Shown here one piece after another: positions 7,001 to 17,138 of a stretch of DNA of 42,788 bases (positions are counted from its first letter, which is position 1; every line of letters starts with the position of its first letter). The DNA is from Cellulomonas hominis (lineage in GTDB: Bacteria > Actinomycetota > Actinomycetes > Actinomycetales > Cellulomonadaceae): the NCBI RefSeq assembly GCF_901521055.1, contig NZ_CABEGA010000036.1, positions 1-42,788 on the forward strand, written 5' to 3'. A model generated the notes under the pieces. That model saw nothing but the letters and a program-made list of their open reading frames with translations. It was not told the DNA's origin and ran no database searches. The position numbers were made by a program, and so were the translations under genes.

Positions 7001-8197
7001 ATGCACAAGACCGAGGACGGCGACGTGACCGGCGGCCAGGACGGCCGGCCGGAGGGCACCGCCCGCCCGGACGACGCCGCCCGCCCGGACGCCGTCGCCC
7101 GCCCGGACGTGGTCGCCCACCCCGACGACGCCCGCCCGGGTGGACCGGCCGGCCCGGGGAGTCCGAACGACCCGGGGGACGCCGCCTCCGACCCCGCGAG
7201 CGGCCCGACGCTGACCGTCGCGGCCGTGGCCGGGCGCCTCGGCGTCGCCCCCGCGACCCTGCGGACCTGGGACCGCCGCTACGGCCTGGGGCCGTCCGAG
7301 CACACCGCGGGTGCCCACCGCCGGTACAGCGCGGCGGACCTGGCCCGCCTCATGACGATGCGGTCGCTCACCCTCGACGGGGTGCCGCCGTCGGACGCCG
7401 CGCGCGTCGCGCGGGAGAGTGCCCCCGCGCAGCCGGCCCCGGTGTCGGACGTCGCGGCGGTGCGGCACCTCACCGCCGTCCCCGACATGGTCGACGGCTC
7501 CGGGGCGTCCGACGGGTCCGCCAGGTCCGACGGCGGTGCCGCGCCGGCCGACCTCGCTGGTCAGGAGCCCGCAGCCCGGCCCCTGCACCCCGCCACCCCG
7601 ACCGCCGTCATCGACGCCGCGCTGCGGGCCGACGCCGGCGAGGTCACGCGCCTGCTCGCGCTGCCCCCGGACGGCGACCTCGCCCGCTGGTGGTCCGACC
7701 TCGTCGGCCCGGCCCGGGCGGGGATCGCGGCCCGGACGGTGCTGGCCCGGCCCGGCGACGAGCCCGACGCCCTGGTGGTGGCGGCCGCGCTCGCGGTGCT
7801 GCGCGCCCGCAACGGGCACGTGCCGACGCACCCGTCGCGGCGGCGCATCGTCCTCATGCTCGCGGCGCCGGGTGAACCTCGGCCGCTGTCCCTGCACGTC
7901 CTCGCCGGTGCGCTGGCGGACTCGGGGGTCGACGCCCGCGTGGTCGCGGGGCCCACCGGCCGGCACCGGCTGCTGGAGATCGCGACGATGACGACGCCGT
8001 CCGCGGTCGTGATGTCGAGCGAGCTCACCGCCCCCGACCTGGGGCTCGTCGCCGCCCTCGCGGAGCAGCACCCCGAGCTGCCGGTGTTCGTCATGGTGCC
8101 CGACGAGGCCGCCGCGACGGTGCCGCTCGGGACGCAGGTGCACCGGGTCAGGACCGTGCCGGGGCTGGTGCACGAGGTGCTCGCCGTCTGCGGCTAG
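7001..8197 (+). CDS. MerR-family regulator with degenerate cobalamin-binding-like domain
   Basis: 398 residues in three parts. Residues 1-68 are a disordered Pro/Asp/Gly-rich tail with hexapeptide repeats. Residues about 70-135 are a MerR winged helix (TVAAVAGRLGVAPATLRTWDRRYGL...GAHRRYSAADLARL). Residues about 190-398 follow the CarH/LitR plan: a helical bundle, then a Rossmann-like fold starting RRRIVLMLAAPGEPRPLSLHVLAGAL. In B12-sensing CarH proteins the motif E-x-H-x-x-G supplies the cobalamin-ligating histidine; here the equivalent reads E-P-R-P-L-S, so the ligand is absent and B12 binding is unlikely. ATG 7001 has a weak GGGCGAG; GTG 7025 is an alternative start. A weak -10 CACAAT is at 6949-6954; nothing else is evident in 6782-7000. 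It precedes the bldM-like gene. Confidence 0.75.
   Translation: MHKTEDGDVTGGQDGRPEGTARPDDAARPDAVARPDVVAHPDDARPGGPAGPGSPNDPGDAASDPASGPTLTVAAVAGRLGVAPATLRTWDRRYGLGPSEHTAGAHRRYSAADLARLMTMRSLTLDGVPPSDAARVARESAPAQPAPVSDVAAVRHLTAVPDMVDGSGASDGSARSDGGAAPADLAGQEPAARPLHPATPTAVIDAALRADAGEVTRLLALPPDGDLARWWSDLVGPARAGIAARTVLARPGDEPDALVVAAALAVLRARNGHVPTHPSRRRIVLMLAAPGEPRPLSLHVLAGALADSGVDARVVAGPTGRHRLLEIATMTTPSAVVMSSELTAPDLGLVAALAEQHPELPVFVMVPDEAAATVPLGTQVHRVRTVPGLVHEVLAVCG
7061..7132 (+). repeat. 18-base tandem repeat encoding ARPDxx hexapeptides
   Basis: Four in-frame units within the MerR gene (residues 21-44) encode ARPDDA, ARPDAV, ARPDVV and AHPDDA. The tract is a likely flexible linker and a site for length variation by slippage. 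Confidence 0.7.
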
Positions 8198-8258
8198 ACC
8201 GATCCGTGACCGCTTCACGCTAACGTCGGCGCCGATCCGGCCGATACACCGAGGGTAG

Positions 8259-10610
<2,352 letters not shown>

Positions 10611-10634
10611 CGGCGCGGTCGGCTGACGGCACGA

Positions 10635-10670
10635 CGAAGGGGCCCGGTGCTGCTGCACCGGGCCCCTTCG
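10635..10670 (+). terminator. guaB terminator
   Basis: Perfect stem of about 15-16 base pairs: CGAAGGGGCCCGGTG (10635-10649) with CACCGGGCCCCTTCG (10656-10670), 24 bases after the guaB stop. Confidence 0.9.
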
Positions 10671-10697
10671 CGCGTCCCGGGCCGGCCGGCCCGCCGC

Positions 10698-10765
10698 CGA
10701 GGTCGTCACTCCTGCACGAGGTCGTCAGTCCTGCGGGACGACCTCGTGCCGTCGTGACGACCTCG
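10698..10765. repeat. Nested direct and inverted repeats, possible terminator of the MurA-fusion gene
   Basis: The 11-base unit CGAGGTCGTCA occurs at 10698-10708 and 10717-10727. Its complement occurs at 10738-10746 (partly) and 10755-10765. The inner pair extends to GCACGAGGTCGT/ACGACCTCGTGC. Several alternative hairpins can form. It begins 14 bases beyond the stop of the minus-strand gene ending at 10779, so termination is the simplest role. Confidence 0.6.
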
Positions 10766-10778
10766 ACGGGCGTGCGGG

Positions 10779-12374
10779 TCAGTCGCGGAACGTCTCGATC
10801 CGCGCGCCCAGCTCGACCAGGCGCTCCTGCAGGCCCTCGTAGCCGCGGGCGATGATGTCGACGTTGCGGAGCACGCTCTCGCCCTTCGCCGCGAGCATCG
10901 CCAGCAGGATCACCACGGCGGGCCGCAGCGCCGGCGGGCAGGACACCTCGGCGCCCGACCAGCGCGTCGGGCCGGAGACCTGCAGGCGGTGCGCGTCGAG
11001 CAGCCGCACGTCGGCGCCGAGCCGGGTGAGGTCGGTCAGGTGGATCGCGCGGCCCTCGTAGACCCAGTCGTGCACGAGCGTGCTGCCGGTCGCGCACGCG
11101 GCGATCACCGCGAAGAACGGCAGGTTGTCGATGTTCAGCCCGGGGAACGGCATCGGGTGGATCTTGTCGAGCGGCGCGCGCAGGTCGCTCGGGTGCACCG
11201 TGATGTCGACGAGCCGGGTCCGGCCGTTGTGCGCGGTGTACTCGTCGGAGAGCGTGTAGCGCAGCCCCATCTCGGAGAGCGTCGCGAGCTCGATCTCCAT
11301 GAACTCGATCGGCACCCGCCCGACCGTGATCTCGGAGCCGGTGACGATGCCGGCCGTGAGGAGGCTCATCGCCTCGACCGGGTCCTCCGACACCGCGTAC
11401 TCCACGTCGGCGTCGATCTGGGCCTTGCCGTGCACGCGCAGCGTGGTGGTCCCGATGCCCTCGATCCGGACGCCGAGCAGCTCCAGGTAGAAGCACAGGT
11501 CCTGGACCATGTAGTTGGGGCTGGCGTTGCGGATGGTGGTGACGCCCTCGCGGCGCGCGGCGGCCATCAGCGCGTTCTCGGTGACCGTGTCGCCGCGCTC
11601 GGTGAGCACGATCGACAGGTTCTCGGTGCCGGGGTCGGTGACGCGGGCGAGGTACCGGCCGCCGCTCGCGGTCACGGACAGGCCGAACGGGCGCAGGGCG
11701 ATCATGTGGGGCTCGACGGTGCGGCTGCCGAGGTCGCACCCGCCGGCGTACGGCAGCCGGAACTCGGACTGCTGCCCGAGCAGCGGGCCGAAGAACATGA
11801 TGATGGAGCGGGTGCGGCGCGCGGCGTCCACGTCGATGGCCTCGAGGTCGAGGTCCTTCGGCACGACGATCTCGAGGTCGCGGCCGTCCGCGGACCACGT
11901 GGCGCGCACGCCGACGGAGCGCAGCACGTCGACGATGCGGTCGACCTCGACGATCCGCGCGACGTTCTTCAGCCGGGTGGTCCCGCGGTTGAGCAGCGAC
12001 GCGCACAGCAGCGCGACGGCGCCGTTCTTCGAGGTGTTGACGTCGAGCCGGCCGGAGAGCTGCACGCCGCCCTGCACGCGCAGGTGCGTGTGCTGCGGGC
12101 CGCCGAGGGTGACGATCGGGGAGTCCAGGGCGGCGCCGATCCGGGTCAGCATGTCGAGGCTGAGGTTCTGCGCGCCCTGCTCGATGCGGTGCACGGCGGA
12201 CTGGCTGGTGCCGAGGAGCTCGGCGAGCTGGGTCTGCGTGAGGCCGCGGTGGCGGCGGGCGGACCGGACGAGCGAGCCCACGTGGGCGAGCTGCTCGGGG
12301 AGGGTGGGAGTCACGGTCGGGAGGGACGAGGTCACCGTCGGGACGGTTCCGGTCGTCGGGGTCGTCGTGGTCAC
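10779..12374 (-). CDS. XRE-type HTH fused to UDP-GlcNAc 1-carboxyvinyltransferase (MurA-like)
   Basis: 531 residues. After a Thr/Pro-rich tail, residues about 28-85 form an XRE/Cro helix-turn-helix (SARRHRGLTQTQLAELLGTSQSAVHRIEQG). Residues about 95-531 are an EPSP-synthase/MurA fold, which transfers enolpyruvate from PEP to UDP-GlcNAc in peptidoglycan synthesis. The MurA active-site set appears retained: K116-N117 (SKNGA), R189, C213 in YAGGCDLGSR (the PEP-reactive, fosfomycin-target cysteine), D416 in FPGLNID and R484. This suggests an active enzyme or a substrate-sensing regulator built from one. The GTG start is supported by a leaderless -10. The gene is monocistronic, with repeats downstream. 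A second, plain murA probably exists elsewhere; that is inference. Confidence 0.85.
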   Translation of the reverse strand: MTTTTPTTGTVPTVTSSLPTVTPTLPEQLAHVGSLVRSARRHRGLTQTQLAELLGTSQSAVHRIEQGAQNLSLDMLTRIGAALDSPIVTLGGPQHTHLRVQGGVQLSGRLDVNTSKNGAVALLCASLLNRGTTRLKNVARIVEVDRIVDVLRSVGVRATWSADGRDLEIVVPKDLDLEAIDVDAARRTRSIIMFFGPLLGQQSEFRLPYAGGCDLGSRTVEPHMIALRPFGLSVTASGGRYLARVTDPGTENLSIVLTERGDTVTENALMAAARREGVTTIRNASPNYMVQDLCFYLELLGVRIEGIGTTTLRVHGKAQIDADVEYAVSEDPVEAMSLLTAGIVTGSEITVGRVPIEFMEIELATLSEMGLRYTLSDEYTAHNGRTRLVDITVHPSDLRAPLDKIHPMPFPGLNIDNLPFFAVIAACATGSTLVHDWVYEGRAIHLTDLTRLGADVRLLDAHRLQVSGPTRWSGAEVSCPPALRPAVVILLAMLAAKGESVLRNVDIIARGYEGLQERLVELGARIETFRD

Positions 12375-12423
12375 GAGGACGACGCTAACTCATGGATGAG
12401 ATATCCGCGCCCCCGTGGATGAG
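12372..12423 (-). promoter_or_regulatory. Leaderless -10 and probable autoregulatory operator of the XRE-MurA gene
   Basis: On the minus strand TAGCGT (12382-12387) ends 7 bases before the GTG. Immediately upstream is the near-perfect palindrome CTCATCCATGAG (12389-12400), and its half CTCATCCA recurs at 12416-12423, 23 bases (about two helical turns) away. The location over the promoter fits self-repression by the HTH domain. The operator role is inferred. Confidence 0.5.
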
Positions 12424-12475
12424 GAGATCGTGTGTCGAGGCGCCTGACGTGCACCGACGCATCTCACGCACGGCG

Positions 12476-13270
12476 TCACGCGATGAGCGTGTCCTGGATC
12501 GGGCGCCCGGCGAACCGCAGGTCGCGCGCGGGGTCGTGCGCGGGTGCGACGGGCTCCGTGGTGCGCACGCGGCCGCGGCTCGGCCACACGGACTCCGCCC
12601 CCGGCCCGGTGTGCCCGCGCTCCGCCCGCCACGCGTTGAACGCCTCAGCCCACGCCTGGTGCGCGGTGATCTGGTAGTCGTGCAGCGACACGAGGTCGAG
12701 GTCGCCGAGGTGCGGGAACCGGCCGACGATGCGGTCCAGCACGTCGAGCGTCGCCACCACGTCGACGTCCGCGGTGTGCAGGCTGCCGGTGTCGACCACC
12801 TGGTACACCCCGCAGAGGTCCACGAGCTTGCGCTTGCCCGACCGGTACCGGTCCTCCGCGCGGTCGAGCACCAGGGGGTCGATGACCGGGCGCAGCGCGC
12901 CGCCGAGGCGGTCCTCGACGGTCGGCAGCCCGTGTCGGTGCAGCTCGGCCTCCAGCAGGCAGAGGTCGTAGGAGGCGTTGTAGGCGACCACCGGCGTGCC
13001 CTCGCGGACGGCCTCGGCGATCTGCGCCGCGATCTCCTCCAGCGCCACCCGCGGCGCCACGCCGTGCGTCCGCGCGTGCTCGGTGCTGATCCCGTGGATC
13101 GCGCTCGCGGCCTCCGGGATGGGGACGCCGGGGTCGATCAGCCACGTCCGGACGTGGGTGCCGGTGCGGTCCCGGCGGACGAGCGCCGCCGTGACGATCC
13201 GGTCGTGGTCCACGTCGACACCCGTCGTCTCGGTGTCGAACCCCAGCAGCGGTCCGTCGGTCCAGGTCAT
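12476..13270 (-). CDS. DEDDh 3'-5' exonuclease (DnaQ/RNase T family)
   Basis: 264 residues with the exonuclease core at the N terminus. The three Exo motifs are LLGFDTETTGVDV (Exo I, D and E), VVAYNASYDLCLLEAEL (Exo II, D) and SLHTADVDVVATLDVL (Exo III, H and D), a complete DEDDh metal site. The IHGIST segment is also typical of the DnaQ epsilon-like group. The last ~60 residues have no domain I recognise. It is probably a stand-alone exonuclease for repair or RNA processing rather than the replicative proofreading subunit. The start at 13270 follows GGAG, and a GATGCT -10-like hexamer lies just upstream. It is co-oriented with the XRE-MurA gene but about 100 bases apart, where that gene's own promoter lies. 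Confidence 0.88.
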   Translation of the reverse strand: MTWTDGPLLGFDTETTGVDVDHDRIVTAALVRRDRTGTHVRTWLIDPGVPIPEAASAIHGISTEHARTHGVAPRVALEEIAAQIAEAVREGTPVVAYNASYDLCLLEAELHRHGLPTVEDRLGGALRPVIDPLVLDRAEDRYRSGKRKLVDLCGVYQVVDTGSLHTADVDVVATLDVLDRIVGRFPHLGDLDLVSLHDYQITAHQAWAEAFNAWRAERGHTGPGAESVWPSRGRVRTTEPVAPAHDPARDLRFAGRPIQDTLIA

Positions 13271-13425
13271 CCGTCCGAGCTCCTTCCCAGCGCCGCCAGC
13301 ATCGCACCGGGCGCCCACACGCCCGGGGACCCGCGCCCGGCCTGTCGCGGATGCGGGGTCGCGGCGACGGGGTGAGGCTGGGAGGAGCCCGCGGACCGCG
13401 GGACCCCCGAGACGAAGGAGACGTC

Positions 13426-13980
13426 ATGGCACGCCTGACCGGCCGCACCGTCGCGTTCCTCACGAGCGAGCACGGCGTGGAGGAGCCCGAGCTGACCGCC
13501 CCCTGGCAGGCGGTGGCGGACGAGGGCGGCACCCCGGTGCTGGTCTCCGCGGAGCCCGGCACCGTCAGCGCGGTGAACAACGACCTGGACCCGGGCGGCG
13601 ACTACCCCGTCGACCGGACGCTGGACCAGGTGTCGGCGGACGACTTCGACGCCCTGGTGATCCCGGGCGGCACCGTCAACGCGGACACGCTGCGGATGCA
13701 GGAGGCCGCCCAGGGCCTGGTGAAGGCCTTCGTCGGCGCCGGCAAGCCCGTCGCCGCCATCTGCCACGGCCCGTGGACGCTCATCGAGGCCGGCGTCGTG
13801 GACGGCGTCCGGCTGACCTCCTACCCGAGCCTGGCCACGGACCTGCGCAACGCGGGCGCCGACTGGGTCGACCAGGAGGTCGTCGTGTCGCAGACCGGGG
13901 GGAGCACGCTGATCACCTCGCGCAACCCGGACGACCTTCCCGCGTTCTGCGGCGCGGTCGTGGACGCGGTCGCGGGCTGA
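13426..13980 (+). CDS. DJ-1/PfpI family protein, type 1 glutamine amidotransferase-like
   Basis: 184 residues, one DJ-1/PfpI domain. The nucleophile elbow is AAICHGPWTLIEAG with the expected cysteine followed by His-Gly, and FDALVIPGG supplies the conserved acidic/glycine strand. Proteins of this subgroup (YraA/YfkM, general stress protein 18) are described as stress-induced proteases or protein deglycases; which, if either, applies here cannot be seen. The start is fixed by a strong GAAGGAG six bases before the ATG. It stands alone between a divergent exonuclease gene and guaB3, and ends about 80 bases before the guaB3 start. Confidence 0.88.
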   Translation: MARLTGRTVAFLTSEHGVEEPELTAPWQAVADEGGTPVLVSAEPGTVSAVNNDLDPGGDYPVDRTLDQVSADDFDALVIPGGTVNADTLRMQEAAQGLVKAFVGAGKPVAAICHGPWTLIEAGVVDGVRLTSYPSLATDLRNAGADWVDQEVVVSQTGGSTLITSRNPDDLPAFCGAVVDAVAG

Positions 13981-14050
13981 CCTCCGCCGCAGCACCCGCC
14001 GGCGGGAGACCGGCGCGGGCGCCCGCCCCGGGGTGGGCCGCCCGCGCCGG

Positions 14051-14065
14051 TACCCTGGGCCGGTG
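14051..14065 (+). promoter_or_regulatory. Leaderless -10 element of guaB3
   Basis: TACCCT (14051-14056), 6 bases, GTG start at 14063. The same hexamer and spacing occur before guaA. Confidence 0.65.
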
Positions 14066-15187
14066 AGCAACGAGATCGAGATCGGCCGCGGCAAGCGGGG
14101 ACGGCGCGCATTCTCCTTCGACGACGTCGCGGTCGTCCCGTCCCGGCGCACCCGGGACCCCGAGGAGGTGTCCGTCGGCTGGCAGATCGACGCCTACCAC
14201 TTCGAGCTGCCGGTGCTGGCCGCGCCCATGGACTCCGTGATGAGCCCCGCGACGGCCGTCGCGCTCGGCCGCGCGGGCGGGCTCGGCGTGCTGGACCTCG
14301 AGGGCCTGTGGACGCGGTACGAGGACCCGGAGCCGCTGCTCGCGCAGATCGCGGAGCTGCCGGCGTCCGAGGCGACCGCCCGGATGCAGGAGCTGTACTC
14401 CGCGCCGATCGACCCGGAGCTGATCCGCCGCCGCATCGGGGAGATCCGCGAGGCGGGCGTCACGGCCGCCGGCGCCCTGTCGCCGCAGCGCACCCAGGAG
14501 TTCTGGAAGGACGTCGTCGACGCCGGGGTCGACCTGTTCGTCATCCGCGGCACCACCGTGTCCGCCGAGCACGTGTCGGGCCGCGCGGAGCCGCTCAACC
14601 TCAAGCGGTTCATCTACGAGCTCGACGTCCCGGTGATCGTCGGCGGCGCCTCCACCTACACCGCGGCCCTGCACCTCATGCGCACCGGTGCGGCCGGCGT
14701 GCTGGTCGGCTTCGGCGGCGGCGCGGCGCACACCACCCGGGTGTCGCTGGGCATCCACGCGCCGATGGCCACCGCGGTGGCGGACGTCGCCGCGGCACGC
14801 CGGGACTACCTCGACGAGTCCGGCGGCCGGTACGTGCACGTCATCGCCGACGGCGGCGTCGGGCGGTCCGGCGACCTGGTCAAGGCGATCGCCTGCGGCG
14901 CGGACGCGGTCATGCTCGGGGCGGCGCTCGCCCGCGCGACCGACGCCCCCGGCCAGGGCTGGCACTGGGGCCCCGAGGCGCACCACCCGCACCTCCCGCG
15001 CGGCGAGCGGGTGCAGGTCGGCCAGGCCGGGACGCTGCAGCAGGTGCTGTTCGGTCCGGGCCACACCGCCGACGGCACGCTCAACCTCATCGGCGCGCTG
15101 CGCCGGGCGATGGCCACCACCGGCTACTCGGACCTCAAGGAGTTCCAGCGCGTGGAGATCGTCGTCTCCCCGTACCAGCCGCGCTGA
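14063..15187 (+). CDS. guaB3: GuaB3 family IMP dehydrogenase-related protein
   Basis: 374-residue TIM-barrel protein of the IMPDH/GMP reductase family, close to the usual length of actinobacterial GuaB3. No CBS domains are present. Recognisable elements are FSFDDVAVVPSRRTRDPEEVS, PVLAAPMDSVMSPATAVALG, VDLFVIRGTTVSAEHV and YVHVIADGGVGRSGDLVKAIACGADAVMLG. The loop that carries the catalytic cysteine in IMPDH (GSICTTR in GuaB) reads GGGAAHTTRV here, so that cysteine is missing. The protein is conserved next to guaB in actinobacteria, but its reaction in this group is not settled; regulatory and reductase roles are both possible. The GTG start is supported by a leaderless -10. A terminator follows. 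Confidence 0.9.
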   Translation: MSNEIEIGRGKRGRRAFSFDDVAVVPSRRTRDPEEVSVGWQIDAYHFELPVLAAPMDSVMSPATAVALGRAGGLGVLDLEGLWTRYEDPEPLLAQIAELPASEATARMQELYSAPIDPELIRRRIGEIREAGVTAAGALSPQRTQEFWKDVVDAGVDLFVIRGTTVSAEHVSGRAEPLNLKRFIYELDVPVIVGGASTYTAALHLMRTGAAGVLVGFGGGAAHTTRVSLGIHAPMATAVADVAAARRDYLDESGGRYVHVIADGGVGRSGDLVKAIACGADAVMLGAALARATDAPGQGWHWGPEAHHPHLPRGERVQVGQAGTLQQVLFGPGHTADGTLNLIGALRRAMATTGYSDLKEFQRVEIVVSPYQPR

Positions 15188-15224
15188 CACCGGCGCCGCG
15201 ACTCCGGCGCACGGCACCCGGCGC

Positions 15225-15263
15225 ACGAGGGCCGCTCTCCCCGCGGGGGAGGGCGGCCCTCGT
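15225..15263 (+). terminator. guaB3 terminator
   Basis: Arms ACGAGGGCCGC (15225-15235) and GCGGCCCTCGT (15253-15263) enclosing CTCCCC/GGGGAG with one mismatched pair and a 3-base loop. Confidence 0.88.
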
Positions 15264-15330
15264 CGTGTCCGTCCCCGCGCTCCGGGATGCCCGTTCGGGT
15301 GTGTGTTTGAGTCCGTATGGGTCTGGCTGG

Positions 15331-15392
15331 TTGCGATTTCCGGACCGGATCGGGCATGCTGGTCGCGCAGCACCCGCCGCCGGGGACGTCCC
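15331..15392 (+). promoter_or_regulatory. Candidate promoter and operator of the fructose PTS operon
   Basis: TTGCGA (15331-15336), 18-base spacer, CATGCT (15355-15360) lies in a short AT-richer patch (about 15295-15360) upstream of the regulator gene. Just downstream is the palindrome GGGACGTCCC (15383-15392), placed where a repressor such as the DeoR-type protein could block elongation or initiation. Both assignments are by eye. Confidence 0.4.
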
Positions 15393-15431
15393 GGTGCACA
15401 CTGGGAACCACACGACCACGACGGAGTCGAC

Positions 15432-16193
15432 GTGTACGCAACGGAGCGCCAGCAGCAGATCCTCGCCGCCGCGCGGCGGGACGGCCGCGTGGACGTCGCC
15501 TCCCTCGCGACCGCCCTGGACGTCACCCCGGAGACCGTCCGCCGCGACCTCACGGTGCTCGAGCGGCACGGACTGGTGCGCCGGGTGCACGGCGGCGCGA
15601 TCCCCGTCGAGCAGCTCGGGTTCGAGCCGGGCCTCGCCCAGCGGGAGGGCCTGCTCGCGGGGGAGAAGGACCGCATCGCCAAGGCGGCGCTCGACGAGCT
15701 GCCCGACGGCGGCGCGATCGTCCTGGACGCCGGCACGACCACGGTCCGGCTCGCGGAGCTGCTGCCCACCGACCGGGAGATCACCGTCGTCACGCACGCG
15801 CTGCCCGTCGCGACCGTGCTCGCCACCCGCCCCGGCATCACGCTGCACCTGGTCGGCGGGACCGTGCGGGGGCGGACGCTGGCCGCCGTCGGGACGTGGG
15901 CGCTGCGGGAGCTCGGCGACATCCGGGTGGACGTGACGTTCCTCGGCACCAACGGGCTCAGCGCCGAGCACGGGCTCACCACGCCCGACCTCGCGGAGGC
16001 GGCGGTCAAACGGGCGCTGGTCCGGGCGGCCAGGCGCACCGTGGTGCTCGCCGACCACACCAAGCTGGGCCGCGAGGACTTCGCGCACGTCGCGGACCTC
16101 GCGGAGGTGGACACCCTCATCACCGACTCGGGCGTCGCGCCGGAGCTCGCGGACGAGATCGAGGCCGCCGGCCCCCGGGTGGTGCGGGCATGA
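15432..16193 (+). CDS. DeoR-family transcriptional regulator of the fructose operon
   Basis: 253 residues. The N-terminal DeoR HTH is RQQQILAAARRDGRVDVASLATALDVTPETVRRDL, followed by the family hallmark RVHGGA. The C-terminal DeoRC effector domain has IVLDAGTTTVRLAELL, VTHALPVATVLA, FLGTNGLSAEHGLTTPDLAEA and VVLADHTKLGREDF. Members next to fruK usually respond to fructose-1-phosphate or fructose-1,6-bisphosphate and repress the operon. The GTG start follows GGAG at a 5-base gap. The stop overlaps the fruK ATG as ATGA, so regulator and enzymes are co-expressed, a simple autoregulatory layout. Confidence 0.92.
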   Translation: MYATERQQQILAAARRDGRVDVASLATALDVTPETVRRDLTVLERHGLVRRVHGGAIPVEQLGFEPGLAQREGLLAGEKDRIAKAALDELPDGGAIVLDAGTTTVRLAELLPTDREITVVTHALPVATVLATRPGITLHLVGGTVRGRTLAAVGTWALRELGDIRVDVTFLGTNGLSAEHGLTTPDLAEAAVKRALVRAARRTVVLADHTKLGREDFAHVADLAEVDTLITDSGVAPELADEIEAAGPRVVRA

Positions 16194-17137
16194 TCGTCAC
16201 GCTGACCCCCAACCCGAGCCTGGACCGGGCGCTGCACCTGGAGCGGCTGGAGCCGGGCGAGGTGAACCGCGCCGTCGCGACGCACCAGCACCCCGGCGGC
16301 AAGGGCATCAACGTGTCCCGGGCGCTCGCGGCGCACGGCGTCGCGTCCCGGGCGGTGCTGCCCTCCGGCGGCCCGGACGGTGCCGAGCTGGTGGCGCTGC
16401 TCGCCGCGCAGGGCGTCGACGCGCGGCCGGTGCCCGTGGCCGGGGACACCCGGTCCAACATCACGCTCACCGAGTCGAGCGGCGCGACCACGAAGATCAA
16501 CGCGCCCGGCGCCGCGCTCGCGCCCGCCGAGGTCGACGCGCTGCTGGCGGCCGTCGAGGCCGAGGTGACCGTCGGCGCCGACGCGGTCGTCGCGGCCGGC
16601 AGCCTGCCCGCGGGCCTCGACGACGCGTTCTTCACCCGGGTCGCCGACCTCGGTGCCCGCCACGGCGTCCCGGTCGTCCTCGACACCTCCGGCGCGCCGT
16701 TCGCGGCCGCGGTCCGGCACGGCGGGCTGGCGCTCGTGAAGCCCAACGACGAGGAGCTCGCCGACCTGGTGGGGCAGGACCTCACCACCGTCGGCGACGT
16801 GCTCGACGCGGCACGGTCCGTGCGGGCGCTGGGCACCGACGCGGTCCTCGTCAGCCTGGGCGCGCACGGCGCCCTGCTCGTCGCCGACGGCGGGTCCTGG
16901 TGGGCCGGCGGACCGGCCCTGGTCCCCGTGTCCACGGTCGGCGCCGGGGACTCCACGCTCGCCGGCTACCTCGCCGCCGCGGGCGCCCCCGCCGACCGCC
17001 TGCGTCGCGCCGTCGCCTGGGGGCGCGCCGCCGTCCTCCTGCCGGGCAGCGCGGTCCCGCGCCCGTCCGACATCCGCACCACCGAGGTCGCCGTCGTGGC
17101 CGACCCCGACCCCGCACTCGCACTCAAGGAGCTCTGA
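16190..17137 (+). CDS. fruK: 1-phosphofructokinase
   Basis: PfkB-family sugar kinase of 315 residues that phosphorylates fructose-1-phosphate, the product of the fructose PTS, to fructose-1,6-bisphosphate. Seen: MIVTLTPNPSLDRAL, the PfkB signature HQHPGGKGINVSRAL, GDTRSNITLTESSGATTKIN, KPNDEELADLVG, and the ATP/catalytic motif STVGAGDSTLAGYLAA with the catalytic aspartate in GAGDS. The start overlaps the regulator stop by four bases and the EIIA gene begins one base after the stop codon, so all are in one operon. Confidence 0.96.
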   Translation: MIVTLTPNPSLDRALHLERLEPGEVNRAVATHQHPGGKGINVSRALAAHGVASRAVLPSGGPDGAELVALLAAQGVDARPVPVAGDTRSNITLTESSGATTKINAPGAALAPAEVDALLAAVEAEVTVGADAVVAAGSLPAGLDDAFFTRVADLGARHGVPVVLDTSGAPFAAAVRHGGLALVKPNDEELADLVGQDLTTVGDVLDAARSVRALGTDAVLVSLGAHGALLVADGGSWWAGGPALVPVSTVGAGDSTLAGYLAAAGAPADRLRRAVAWGRAAVLLPGSAVPRPSDIRTTEVAVVADPDPALALKEL

Positions 17138-17138
17138 C

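Noticed and set aside
12389..12400. CTCATCCATGAG as a start codon region for a divergent gene (ATG inside the palindrome).
   Set aside because: No plausible protein follows on the plus strand; the symmetry and position fit an operator of the XRE-MurA gene better.
14806..15120. Antisense frame inside guaB3.
   Set aside because: Arg/Ser/Pro-rich shadow with no start signal or domain, fully explained by guaB3.
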